Shown here: positions 6,663-13,714 of the stretch, one piece after another
Layout of the letters: each line of letters begins with the position of its first letter
Numbering within the stretch: position 1 is the first letter of the stretch
Source of the DNA: Ligilactobacillus apodemi DSM 16634 = JCM 16172
Lineage (GTDB): Bacteria > Bacillota > Bacilli > Lactobacillales > Lactobacillaceae
Assembly (NCBI RefSeq): GCF_001434405.1
Contig: NZ_AZFT01000053.1
Coordinates: 706,719-770,718, forward strand
Direction: 5' to 3'
DNA length: 64,000 nucleotides
Program-made: the position numbers and the translations under genes
The notes under the pieces: generated by a model
Told to the model about the DNA's origin: nothing
Database searches by the model: none
Seen by the model: the letters and a program-made list of their open reading frames with translations, nothing else

Positions 6663-7566
6663 TCTCTAACACCTTCTCTCTCAGCTCTGGAAATTCTTCA
6701 AGGATATTCTTGACATCTTCTTCACTAAACCATTCAGGGTGATTTTTATACTGCATTGGAAAAGCATCACGTCTGCTTTCTCTCTCTTCTCTTTCAAGAT
6801 CTGATGCCGTGCGCTGTTCGGCGGGGGCGGAACTAGGATGATTTCTTTTGTTGACAGAGGAACTATTACCACCAGTGTTGTACTCATCATTCCAACACTC
6901 TCCGTTAAACCACGTTGATCCTTGCTTGATATACTGTTTGCTTGTTCTTTGTACTCTGATCTGAGTCAGATAATTCACAATACCTGTTTGGATCTCTTTG
7001 TTGGTTGTCCCCTTTTTGATTGCTCTCTTATATGCCTCAAAAGCTTTCTTTTTGCCTTCCTTTCGTGGGTACAACTTCCAAAGTTTATTGAAATCTTCTT
7101 CTAGCTGCTTTTTGCTCACACGATCGACTGATTTATCAGTTGATCTATTATTAGATGTTCTATTACTCTGTTCTTTTATGGCGTAATCTGTTACACCCCC
7201 CGGGTGAATTTCATTACGTGGGGGGACGTAATCTGTTACACCCCCTATAAATCGATTGCAATATGGAGAAGTAATTCTTCCACGCCCTATAACTTTCCCG
7301 CTTTTCTTATCAGTTATTATTTCCCTTTTGATATATCCCAACTTTTCTAACTCTGACAGGCAATTTTGAACTGTCTTTTCTGACTTAGCTCGTATTCTCT
7401 TAGCCATCTCTTTATTACTCATAAAGAAGCTGCCTGTAACATTGAGCATTGAAAAAATTTCACCAAATAGTAGAATTGATTTATCACTCTTAAATCTTGG
7501 ATCATGAGCAACTTCAGCAGGAATGTTTAGAAATAATCTGACTCCAGCAAATTCTTGTTCGGCCAT
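6622..7566 (-). CDS. Phage replication initiator (winged-helix replisome organiser)
   Basis: 314 residues. Residues about 25-100 form a winged helix (EIFSMLNVTGSFFMSNKEMAKRI...). The C-terminal half (about 155-225) has the pattern LWKLYPRKEGKKKAFEAYKRA...STWFNGECW that is typical of phage replication proteins annotated as DnaD/replisome-organiser-like. It should bind the origin and recruit the DnaB made by the next gene. The origin appears to lie inside this gene (repeats at 7,182-7,245), which encode the repeated peptide GGVTDY. A disordered linker (residues ~125-150, rich in N, S, R) joins the halves. Confidence 0.82.
   Translation of the reverse strand: MAEQEFAGVRLFLNIPAEVAHDPRFKSDKSILLFGEIFSMLNVTGSFFMSNKEMAKRIRAKSEKTVQNCLSELEKLGYIKREIITDKKSGKVIGRGRITSPYCNRFIGGVTDYVPPRNEIHPGGVTDYAIKEQSNRTSNNRSTDKSVDRVSKKQLEEDFNKLWKLYPRKEGKKKAFEAYKRAIKKGTTNKEIQTGIVNYLTQIRVQRTSKQYIKQGSTWFNGECWNDEYNTGGNSSSVNKRNHPSSAPAEQRTASDLEREERESRRDAFPMQYKNHPEWFSEEDVKNILEEFPELREKVLEIERARAKSDRNVS
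7182..7245. repeat. Iteron-like repeats, probable phage replication origin
   Basis: Two identical 19-bp repeats (CGTAATCTGTTACACCCCC at 7,182-7,200 and 7,227-7,245) lie 45 bp apart inside the initiator gene. Between them an inverted partner, ATTACG followed by a G-run, is present near 7,213-7,225. Phages of this type commonly carry their origin as iterons within the initiator gene. The G/C runs contrast with the surrounding A/T-rich code. Function is inference from position and form. Confidence 0.6.
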
Positions 7567-7619
7567 CGTTGCACCTCCTTTTTACCGGGCTTCCCACCCG
7601 TTAGGCGATTATACGTTCG

Positions 7620-8312
7620 CTAACTCTCATAGTTTCCTTTAACGTTGATTTTCTTAAGTGTTTCAGCGTCTAGCTTGATGCCGTTTGCTGGAACGTGATA
7701 TAACTCTGAAAACTTTTCTGGCCCAAGCTGATGATAATTTTGATGATGAGTCCTGCAAAGCGGTAGCACTCTATGTTGTGTGTGATCCACCTTGTTACGA
7801 TCGATACCCATGCCGATTGTGTCTGTGTGGTGTATATCAGCTGATAACCCGCAGATCAGACACACCCTATGCCGGCAACATTGATAGATGAAGTACTGCT
7901 CTTCTTTTGGTAGTAGCTCGTAGCCTTTGGCAAATGGTACATGCCACTCAAACATGAAATCTACTACCAGTCCGATCAATACATTTGCATCTGTCACACT
8001 TGATCTTGTGTGGTCTGCTAAGCTGATCTCTTTACCTGTATAAAACTGATACTGTAGATAGAACATGTCTTTCAAGAAATCTTGTGGTACAACAAAGTGG
8101 TCCACGATGTCATTCAACAGAGCGAAGAACAAGCGCCGTTGTTTCTTCCTGACACGTCTTGTATCTGCAAGTTCCCAATCAACATAGAACTGTTCTTTGC
8201 TACCTGCTACTTTCTCGATATGATCCAAGTTAGGCATGTGATCTAACTTGACCATCAACCACGCTCCACCATCATCCGCACGTTGCAGGATAGCTCTTGA
8301 TCTTCGCTCCAT
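7620..8312 (-). CDS. Phage putative HNHc nuclease
   Basis: 230 residues. The C-terminal part has the zinc-and-catalytic pattern CLICG...DIHHTDTIG...HRVLPLCRTHHQNYHQLG (about residues 150-200), the mark of the HNHc_6 phage family. The N-terminal 140 residues are the family's conserved helper region (DWELADTRRVRKKQRRLFFALLNDIVDHF begins near residue 47). These genes sit beside single-strand-binding and recombination genes in many lactobacillus phages; they may process recombination intermediates. It lies between DUF669 and the initiator. Confidence 0.8.
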   Translation of the reverse strand: MERRSRAILQRADDGGAWLMVKLDHMPNLDHIEKVAGSKEQFYVDWELADTRRVRKKQRRLFFALLNDIVDHFVVPQDFLKDMFYLQYQFYTGKEISLADHTRSSVTDANVLIGLVVDFMFEWHVPFAKGYELLPKEEQYFIYQCCRHRVCLICGLSADIHHTDTIGMGIDRNKVDHTQHRVLPLCRTHHQNYHQLGPEKFSELYHVPANGIKLDAETLKKINVKGNYES

Positions 8313-8330
8313 TGTTATCAGCTCCTAAGC

Positions 8331-8930
8331 TTAGAACGGTAAGTCGTCATCTGAGATCACTTGACCTGCTCCTGCAAATGGATCTGATCCAAAATTATTT
8401 GGTAAGCTAGCTACTGATCGATCAACTGCTGTATCAGCTTTATTAAAATTACTGTTATTTTGTTGTTGCGTTGGAGCAAATTCTCCATTAGGCTTGCTTC
8501 CCTCAGGATCAAGAATTTTATGATTTTTAACACGTAAATTGTAAAAACCTTTTTCACTCGGTTCGTCTGACCACTCAACCGCAACATTTAATTTGTTGTA
8601 CTTTGTGATAAGCCCCTGTAACATAATTTGCAACGTATCTACTTGAGCACCTTCCGGAAAACCTGCTGCAACTAATAACGTATTGAATCGTTTTAATGAT
8701 CGTTCTTCTTTTTCAGGTGTGTCGTCAGTCCAACTAATGTTGTCAAACCTGATTTGACCGCCTGCGTATTTACCATCTAAAACTTCATAGTTAAGTGTTA
8801 ACATATCGTTGCCATTGCTATTTTTTTTGAATTGAGATGATGGTAGTACTCGAACATTGTACGTTCCAGCTTCTTCAACCCATTTCCAAAATGTGTTATT
8901 TCCATCTACTTTTAGTCCTTTAAATGCCAT
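8331..8930 (-). CDS. DUF669 family phage protein, probable single-strand DNA-binding
   Basis: About 199 residues from the ATG at 8,930 (nine bases after AAAGGA; the ATG at 8,936 is only three bases from it). The N-terminal 140 residues are beta-rich (GTYNVRVLPSSQFKKNSNG; LNYEVLDGKYAGGQI), followed by a low-complexity linker and an acidic tail SDDDLPF, the last resembling the C-terminal tip of SSB proteins that recruits partners. DUF669 proteins accompany the ATP-binding recombination protein encoded just upstream, and together they likely form an annealing/replication module. Confidence 0.75.
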   Translation of the reverse strand: MAFKGLKVDGNNTFWKWVEEAGTYNVRVLPSSQFKKNSNGNDMLTLNYEVLDGKYAGGQIRFDNISWTDDTPEKEERSLKRFNTLLVAAGFPEGAQVDTLQIMLQGLITKYNKLNVAVEWSDEPSEKGFYNLRVKNHKILDPEGSKPNGEFAPTQQQNNSNFNKADTAVDRSVASLPNNFGSDPFAGAGQVISDDDLPF

Positions 8931-8947
8931 ATTCATCTATCCTTTCT

Positions 8948-9655
8948 CTATGAAGCTTTATTAGCTTTCTTTGTCTTTGGTTCTTCTACTGTAATTTCTT
9001 CTGTTGGCTTGGCTTCTACAAGCTCATCAGCGTTAATTAGCTTACGATCGTCAATGCGATTCTTAGCATGGTTGCCTTGTTCTGGATCAAGATCGATCCA
9101 CCGCTTTCCATCTTTAACATAGATACGTCCAACTAGATCAAACATTGAGGTAAAAGCGTTGAACGTTTTTAAGTTCATATCCGCTTCATAACGTCCTTGC
9201 CCGTCAATTCCGCCATTGTCTTTGTCGATCGCATGGGCTGTAACATAAATCGTCTTGTTACTTCTTCTCAACAAAGTTCCGACATCTCGAAACCACTTCT
9301 GCATTGCGTTATAGTTCTGACGATTGTCTTTAGCTGCATGTTCAATGTTGTCTAGCACGTAATTTTGTAGTGCTGTTACATTATCTAAGCAAATCACGTC
9401 AATGTTTGGACTGTTTATCGCTGCTACTAAGTTATCCCATACAACACGTTGAATAATTGGAATATCTGTTCCTTCTAGAACGGCAAGTGTGATATCCCCT
9501 GTATCTTTGACAACGTTGTACGATAGGTCAAAACTGAATAATGCTTTGTTGCCCTTGAATTGTTTTAACAAGGTCGTTTTTCCCGTCCCACCGTCACCGT
9601 AAATGAAATACATGTTATGGTGCTCTGGGAAATTTCCTGGCGTAAAAAATTGCAT
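8948..9655 (-). CDS. Phage ATP-binding protein (AAA_24, Sak4-like recombination ATPase)
   Basis: 235 residues. Walker A GDGGTGKTTL (residues 21-30), Walker B VICLDNV (near 90-97) and a conserved KTIYVTAHAIDK motif (near 138-148) match the phage nucleotide-binding family that includes the RecA-like Sak4 recombinases. The C-terminal 30 residues are an E/K-rich tail. Neighbours Gp157 and DUF669 are the usual partners. Likely role: strand annealing or recombination during phage replication. Confidence 0.8.
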   Translation of the reverse strand: MQFFTPGNFPEHHNMYFIYGDGGTGKTTLLKQFKGNKALFSFDLSYNVVKDTGDITLAVLEGTDIPIIQRVVWDNLVAAINSPNIDVICLDNVTALQNYVLDNIEHAAKDNRQNYNAMQKWFRDVGTLLRRSNKTIYVTAHAIDKDNGGIDGQGRYEADMNLKTFNAFTSMFDLVGRIYVKDGKRWIDLDPEQGNHAKNRIDDRKLINADELVEAKPTEEITVEEPKTKKANKAS

Positions 9656-9666
9656 TCCTATACCTC

Positions 9667-10143
9667 CTATTTGATTACTGTCCCACGATTGTCTTTCAAG
9701 TGAGCACCCTTGATGTCTTTACCATCCATGAGTGCTCTGTATAACGCCATGGAATCAGCTTTGACTACCGTTTCTGTCTTCTTGTACTCATCTGGAAGCT
9801 CTTCTAATTGATCAACAATCACTGACTTCTTGTAATTTCTCGTCTTCAAAATGTGATTGCTTGTCTGTAGTTCTTTGATACCAGCTTCGTCAAGCGCCGC
9901 TGTCATGTAATCTTTTAGACTCTTTTGTTTGTTCTCAAGAGCTTTCTTTGCTTCCTGTAACTCTTTGATCTTGTTCTTCAAGAAATCAGCTTGCATCTTG
10001 CTCTTCTCAATCAGAAATGCGATATTATCAAGTTTCACATCCCTAGCATCTGCGATCGCATCTAGTGTATCTTGCAATGTTTTTTGATCTAAATCCATTT
10101 CTTCTACTGCTCGATATTGTTCGTTGATTTCAAATAAGTTCAT
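9667..10143 (-). CDS. Gp157 family siphophage protein
   Basis: 158 residues: MNLFEINEQYRAVEEM at the start, a long coiled coil (about residues 40-95, IEKSKMQADFLKNKIKEL...), then a short beta domain (LKTRNYKKSVIV ... LPDEYKKTETVVKADSMALYRAL). This is the classic Siphovirus Gp157 layout. Members have been linked to early phage functions including resistance to a host abortive mechanism, but the biochemistry is not settled. GGAGG precedes the ATG. Confidence 0.82.
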   Translation of the reverse strand: MNLFEINEQYRAVEEMDLDQKTLQDTLDAIADARDVKLDNIAFLIEKSKMQADFLKNKIKELQEAKKALENKQKSLKDYMTAALDEAGIKELQTSNHILKTRNYKKSVIVDQLEELPDEYKKTETVVKADSMALYRALMDGKDIKGAHLKDNRGTVIK

Positions 10144-10353
10144 TTATTCTTCCTCCTGTTCTCGTACTGAAAAACTTCCTGAGAATCCAAAATCCAACAC
10201 GTCTTCTACGTAATCTAAGACTTCTTCCCTGCTCATATTAAAAATTGTGGTACCGTCTGGATAAGTTACTGCGTATAACGTTTCTGGTTCTGAGCGATCG
10301 CAACTATTGGGATCGTTGTACGTTTCAATCGCGTCGATTTGATCAAACCTCAT
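10144..10353 (-). CDS. Small acidic phage protein
   Basis: 69 residues, very acidic (ends SVREQEEE), with a beta-rich centre (ETLYAVTYPDGTTIF) and a helix (SREEVLDYVEDVLDF). Its stop touches the Gp157 start and its start touches the upstream stop, so it is firmly in the operon. Function unknown; the charge and size are compatible with a DNA-mimic or small inhibitor, but that is only a possibility. Confidence 0.5.
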   Translation of the reverse strand: MRFDQIDAIETYNDPNSCDRSEPETLYAVTYPDGTTIFNMSREEVLDYVEDVLDFGFSGSFSVREQEEE

Positions 10354-10619
10354 TACTCATCACGTTCCCGTCTTAAAATCTCTGCTGTTACATCTTCACG
10401 CAAGTATTGTTGCATCTGCACCTTTACCTGCTTTGGTACGGCATTTAGAAATGATAATAGTAACTTTGCTACTGTTTCGGTATCTCCAGTAATTACAGCA
10501 TTGAAGTCATTATTTTTTGAGCTATCATTCTTTATAGCTACAAAATAAGTTTCAAATTTCAATTCTTCTAACACATTCGACACTGTATGCACTGCTTTTT
10601 CTGAATTTACGTTATTCAT
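10353..10619 (-). CDS. Small phage protein of unknown function
   Basis: 88 residues with alternating beta (ETYFVAIKND; NDFNAVITGD) and helical segments. The ATG follows AAAGGAGAT. It is the first gene downstream of the intergenic hairpin at 10,671-10,694. No motif recognised. Confidence 0.5.
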   Translation of the reverse strand: MNNVNSEKAVHTVSNVLEELKFETYFVAIKNDSSKNNDFNAVITGDTETVAKLLLSFLNAVPKQVKVQMQQYLREDVTAEILRRERDE

Positions 10620-10644
10620 TTTCGTATCTCCTTTAATTTCGTGT

Positions 10645-10701
10645 TATAATTTACCTAAAGTTATTTTGTTGAGGGTCGCACTGCCATGCGACTCTTTTTT
10701 T
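10645..10701 (+). ncRNA. Second candidate short antisense transcript
   Basis: Opposite the early operon, an extended -10 (TGT then TATAAT, 10,645-10,650) is followed 20 bases later by a hairpin (outer arms GAG/CTC, inner arms TCGCA/TGCGA, 10,671-10,694) and seven T. The layout is the same as at 204-265. It would yield a ~45-base RNA antisense to the gap before the 10,619 gene. No clear -35. Function unknown. Confidence 0.35.
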
Positions 10702-10864
10702 ACGGCTCGAAAAAATGTTCTAGCCATGGTTCATGTCTGATCCCGCTATACACGATTACCGGCAAGCTCAAGAAGAGCATCGCTATCGTGATTGCTGCTG
10801 ACCATGAACCAATCGCAACACCGAGCATCACCAGCAAGATCAATGCTCCTTTATTTTCTTCCAT
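10700..10864 (-). CDS. Small phage membrane protein
   Basis: About 54 residues from the ATG at 10,864 (GGAG nine bases upstream); the ATG at 10,873 overlaps the preceding microORF stop and is an alternative. Two hydrophobic stretches (GALILLVMLGVAIGSW; AITIAMLFLSLPVIVYSG) predict two membrane spans, then a short polar tail. Function unknown. Confidence 0.45.
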   Translation of the reverse strand: MEENKGALILLVMLGVAIGSWSAAITIAMLFLSLPVIVYSGIRHEPWLEHFFEP

Positions 10865-10869
10865 CCCTG

Positions 10870-10950
10870 TCATCTCCATTTTTCTTTCAGCGATTCGCAA
10901 CAACAATCAACTACGATCAGTATTGCTAGCAACAACAATAGTTTGATCAC
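10870..10950 (-). CDS. Possible 26-residue membrane microprotein (GTG start)
   Basis: A GTG at 10,950, five bases after AAGGGGG, opens 26 codons: a hydrophobic run (IKLLLLLAILIVV), three consecutive cysteines and a charged end (ESLKEKWR). The stop overlaps an ATG of the next gene. Without it the 90-base gap between neighbours would be empty. Translation uncertain. Confidence 0.35.
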   Translation of the reverse strand: MIKLLLLLAILIVVDCCCESLKEKWR

Positions 10951-10952
10951 TC

Positions 10953-11306
10953 TCACCCCCTTGGCAACTTTGCATTCCAATCAATACGATTTCGATTAGC
11001 CTGCATCCATTTGCGTGCTTCAACTGCATAGACACCATACGGACTGCCTTTACCTTTTGAAGGTTTCAACCACCCGCCAGGTTTTCCCAGTTCAATCTCG
11101 TCTTTAAATTGAGCAAAGATGAACAGCTTCACCCATTCACGATCCTTGTTAAAACAACAATTTTTCCGAAATTCATCAAGCGTCCAAGTTTCACCAAGAG
11201 CTTGTTCAAACTGGTTACTTTTTTCTTTTTTGATCTCATCTCTTACGATCTTTTTAACAAGCTCAGTAAAAGAAAATTCTGTACTATATTCGACTAATTT
11301 CATCAT
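10953..11306 (-). CDS. DUF771-like phage protein, possible excision/DNA-binding function
   Basis: About 117 residues from the ATG at 11,306, six bases after AGGAGG; an upstream ATG at 11,348 would overlap the antirepressor. Helical N-terminus, then WTLDEFRKNCCFNKDREWVK and a C-terminal segment GGWLKPSKGKGSPYG...KWM. This pattern fits phage proteins labelled DUF771, which have a winged-helix-like region and lie near the lysis-lysogeny switch. Family assignment by recall. Confidence 0.55.
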   Translation of the reverse strand: MMKLVEYSTEFSFTELVKKIVRDEIKKEKSNQFEQALGETWTLDEFRKNCCFNKDREWVKLFIFAQFKDEIELGKPGGWLKPSKGKGSPYGVYAVEARKWMQANRNRIDWNAKLPRG

Positions 11307-11316
11307 GTCCATCCTC

Positions 11317-12051
11317 CTAAAAAAGTCTTTCTTGCTCTTTAGCTTCATCTCTCAGTTGATCAATAATCATCAACGTTGCTGGGCTAGGCGTCCAATTCAT
11401 CAAATAACGATCAACGACATCAAAATCTTTCTTTCGTAATTGTGATCTTGTTTTGACGCCAGTCACTTCTTTAACACCTCGGTTCACATCTTTATAAAGT
11501 TGTGATCGTTGCTTTTGGTTCAAAATCATGTGATGTGACACAACGTAATTTTGAACTTCTGAGCTGATCCGCTTGCTCAAATAGTTATATTCTCCCGGAT
11601 CGATCGGAGCGTTTTGTTCAAATTCATCCATTCGAGTGTTTAGCGCTTCTACCTTATCAGCCGTTTCAAGTGTTGAATTGATTGCTAGTTTAAGCATTTC
11701 GGTTGGGGATGTTGGCAGTTGTGATTGTTGATTTTTATAACGTTTCTCGATCTCAATGAAGTATTGCCGGGCTTGCTTGCCTCGTTCTGTACGTTGGATC
11801 ATTGAAATCTCTTTCGCCATGTCTAATGTCATGGCATGATCCGTAATTTTTCTATATCCTCCGAACGCTGTATCGTCCTTCTCATTTTTGAGAAACACGG
11901 CAAAATCAATATTTTCATCAAATCCGTATTCGCTCATTCGCTTAAACCAATCAGCGTATTTCGTTTTTACATCTAAGAAGTCATGTAAATCACGACCGCT
12001 AACAACTACTGATCCATCTTTTTGTTTTTGTACTGGTACTAACTCATCCAT
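11317..12051 (-). CDS. Phage antirepressor (AntA-type N-terminus, ORF6C-type C-terminus)
   Basis: 244 residues. Residues 1-105 carry the AntA/AntB signature: VVSGRDLHDFLDVKTKYADW followed by a Tyr/Phe-rich stretch and EISMIQRTERGKQARQYFIEIEKRY. Residues ~145-240 (YNYLSKRISSEVQNYV...LYKDVNRGVKEVTGVKTRSQL) match ORF6C. Such proteins oppose the CI repressor during induction. It starts inside the upstream gene (13-base overlap) and is among the first genes made from the leftward promoter. Confidence 0.82.
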   Translation of the reverse strand: MDELVPVQKQKDGSVVVSGRDLHDFLDVKTKYADWFKRMSEYGFDENIDFAVFLKNEKDDTAFGGYRKITDHAMTLDMAKEISMIQRTERGKQARQYFIEIEKRYKNQQSQLPTSPTEMLKLAINSTLETADKVEALNTRMDEFEQNAPIDPGEYNYLSKRISSEVQNYVVSHHMILNQKQRSQLYKDVNRGVKEVTGVKTRSQLRKKDFDVVDRYLMNWTPSPATLMIIDQLRDEAKEQERLF

Positions 12052-12359
12052 TTCGCTTGTCCTCTCTTTTCTTTTAAAAATTCAAATACTTCTCTTGCAA
12101 CCTCCGCTTCAACATTTGTCATCTCTGATAATCTGCTGATGCCTAAAGCAAACTTGATTGCTGAATAGATAAAATTTTGGAGCGTTGCATAACTTCGATT
12201 GTTTTCTTGATACTTCGTTGAATGACAGTACTCATCAATCTCTTTTCGCAACTTTAACCACTCTCTGCAATAAGTGGGCTCCTTAGCTTGTTTAAGTCGT
12301 TCTTCAACGCTTTCGTTTATCATTCGTTTTAAGTCTTTTTCATCAATTGTGATAATCAT
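12039..12359 (-). CDS. Phage early protein of unknown function
   Basis: 106 residues, helical and charged; begins MIITIDEKDLKRMINESVEE. Its position between the Cro-like gene and the antirepressor and its small size suggest a regulatory or DNA-binding accessory role, but there is no motif to prove it. Confidence 0.5.
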   Translation of the reverse strand: MIITIDEKDLKRMINESVEERLKQAKEPTYCREWLKLRKEIDEYCHSTKYQENNRSYATLQNFIYSAIKFALGISRLSEMTNVEAEVAREVFEFLKEKRGQAKWMS

Positions 12360-12371
12360 TTGATCATCTCC

Positions 12372-12587
12372 CTATTCAATACCAGCGTAAGCTGCAAATT
12401 TTTTTCGCCACTCGTCCGATTTAGGACCTTTCTGGCTTTCTGCAATCACTGCATTCACGTACATTCGACTAAGTTCAAAGCGTCTTGCGATGTCAGCTTG
12501 ACTAGCTGGTTTTAAACCAGCTCTCTTGTTTCTCATCAACCGGATCGTCATTTTCTCTTTGTAAGTTAAATCTGGCAAAATATTCAC
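12372..12587 (-). CDS. Cro-like helix-turn-helix regulator
   Basis: About 71 residues. The central region (ASQADIARRFELSRMYVNAVI, split as an HTH at residues ~29-50) is a helix-turn-helix; a lysine/arginine-rich stretch precedes it. The longest frame starts at a GTG (12,587), but a TTG three codons later has a better-spaced AGGTAGGTG site, so the start is open. Operator O1 (12,589-12,602) covers the ribosome-binding site. First gene of the leftward operon, facing cI. Confidence 0.7.
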   Translation of the reverse strand: MNILPDLTYKEKMTIRLMRNKRAGLKPASQADIARRFELSRMYVNAVIAESQKGPKSDEWRKKFAAYAGIE

Positions 12588-12609
12588 CTACCTTTTTAGG
12601 TAATTTAAG

Positions 12610-12638
12610 TTGACACTTTCTACCTTAATTGGTAGAAT
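12610..12638 (+). promoter_or_regulatory. Rightward promoter TTGACA-N17-TAGAAT (toward cI)
   Basis: The -35 box TTGACA is at 12,610-12,615 and the -10 TAGAAT at 12,633-12,638, spaced 17 bp, with operator O2 inside. Transcription would start near 12,645 and run ~175 bases before cI. It faces the leftward promoter at 12,750-12,778, so the two transcripts would run into each other. Confidence 0.65.
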
Positions 12639-12749
12639 GATGGCATAAATAAATAAGCTTACAAAGTAAACTTGTTCATTCTAATAACAGCTTGTCATCT
12701 ACCAATTAATTTTTGCTATTCTTACTTACATCATCAACTTACAAGAATA

Positions 12750-12778
12750 AGTATATTGCCTTTTTTGGTAGATGTCAA
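12750..12778 (-). promoter_or_regulatory. Leftward early promoter TTGACA-N17-TATACT
   Basis: Reading leftward, TTGACA lies at 12,778-12,773 and TATACT at 12,755-12,750 with a 17-bp spacer that is operator O4. Near-consensus, so it should be the strong promoter of the whole early operon, held off by CI in the lysogen. Start near 12,743 gives a leader of ~155 bases before the Cro-like gene. Confidence 0.75.
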
Positions 12779-12820
12779 CAATAAAATTGCCTTTTTTGGC
12801 AAAAAAGATGAGAGGCTATT

Positions 12821-13219
12821 ATGGAAACAGTTTTTGATAGAATTAAAAATCTTGCAGACTCTAGAGGTAAGAGCATTGTAGACGTTGAAGCAGATCTTGG
12901 ACTCAGTAAAAATTATCTGTATAAATGGAAAAAGTCTGCTCCTAATTCAACTAAATTAATAGAAGTAGCCGATTATTTCAATGTATCTACCGATTACTTA
13001 CTAGGAAGAAAAAAAACTAAAGATTCCAGTGAAGAACAAGAAACAAAAGACTTGAAAAAATTTCTTGAAGATAATTTGGACAATGGGATGACTTTTGGGG
13101 ATGGAAAAGTCACACAAGAAGATAGAGAAAAACTTGAGATAGCATTAACTCAAATTTTCTATAGATACCACGACGAATTTAAAAAAAGAAAAAATGAAAA
13201 AGGTGAATTTAAGTTTTAA
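12821..13219 (+). CDS. CI-like phage repressor (HTH)
   Basis: 132 residues. An N-terminal helix-turn-helix of the XRE class (residues ~5-60: IKNLADSRGKSIVDVEADLG, then LSKNYLYKWKK, ...YFNVSTDYLLGR) and a C-terminal charged helical part with no LexA-type protease fold. Short repressors of this kind are inactivated by a partner protease rather than self-cleavage, and the next gene encodes such a protease. It should bind the operators at 12,589-12,802. Confidence 0.85.
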   Translation: METVFDRIKNLADSRGKSIVDVEADLGLSKNYLYKWKKSAPNSTKLIEVADYFNVSTDYLLGRKKTKDSSEEQETKDLKKFLEDNLDNGMTFGDGKVTQEDREKLEIALTQIFYRYHDEFKKRKNEKGEFKF

Positions 13220-13231
13220 CGGGGTGTTGTT

Positions 13232-13660
13232 ATGTGGAAATATAGCGATCTTTTACGGAATATCTATAAAAAAACGGGGACACATGATCCATTTAAAATA
13301 GCTATGTATTTTGATATTCCAACATATTATGTACAGATAAGTAGTCCCTTAGCAAAAGCTATTTATCTATATGGTCAACCTATAATCTTACTATCCGATA
13401 AATTGCGAGATAGTAGCGCTAAATACTACATTTGCGGACATGAGTTAGGTCATATCTTCAAGCATACTGGTATCGCTTGTGCTTATGATAGTAACATGCA
13501 TTTTAGGTCAGGTATGGAACGTGAAGCTGATTTATTTAGTTTTGAGCTATGTAATTCTTTTTACTGTGAAGAAAATGGGGAATACGCTAGTGAGATAAAA
13601 CAGCTAAATTATTCTTATGGCGTGCCAGAAAATTTTTATTTTGGTGAATCATTAACTTAA
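13232..13660 (+). CDS. ImmA/IrrE-type metalloprotease
   Basis: 142 residues with the zinc-protease motif HELGH (in YYICGHELGHIFKHTG, near residues 67-82) and a downstream acidic segment (MEREADLFSFEL) that supplies the third ligand. This is the ImmA/IrrE family (COG2856), known from ICEBs1 to cleave the repressor next to it. It starts 12 bases after cI, so the pair is one operon and probably the induction switch of this prophage. Confidence 0.88.
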   Translation: MWKYSDLLRNIYKKTGTHDPFKIAMYFDIPTYYVQISSPLAKAIYLYGQPIILLSDKLRDSSAKYYICGHELGHIFKHTGIACAYDSNMHFRSGMEREADLFSFELCNSFYCEENGEYASEIKQLNYSYGVPENFYFGESLT

Positions 13661-13665
13661 ACACT

Positions 13666-13693
13666 GTCCAAACACTGATGACTCTAAAAGCTG
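13666..13693 (+). promoter_or_regulatory. Accessory-gene leader motif, copy A
   Basis: First of four copies of a ~28-bp element with the shared pieces CCAAA, ACTGATG and TAAAAGCTG. This copy ends 21 bases before the ATG of the ParA-like gene, and the ribosome-binding site follows as AAAAAGGAGA. Copies B, C and D lie at 15,653, 17,129 and 17,852. See findings. Confidence 0.75.
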
Positions 13694-13714
13694 AAATAAA
13701 AAGGAGAGATAATT

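Larger units (their letters stand above)
12589..12802. promoter_or_regulatory. Phage switch region: operators of the TACC-N6-GGTA type
   Basis: Related inverted repeats lie across the cro-cI gap: O1 TACCTTTTTAGGTA (12,589-12,602), O2 TCTACCTTAATTGGTAGA (12,619-12,636), a half site TCTACC (12,698-12,703), O4 TTGCCTTTTTTGGTAG (12,756-12,771) and O5 TTGCCTTTTTTGGCAA (12,787-12,802). O2 and O4 lie in the spacers of the two promoters, so a repressor bound there would block each. The two sequence variants (TACC versus TGCC) suggest graded affinity for CI and the Cro-like protein. Confidence 0.75.
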
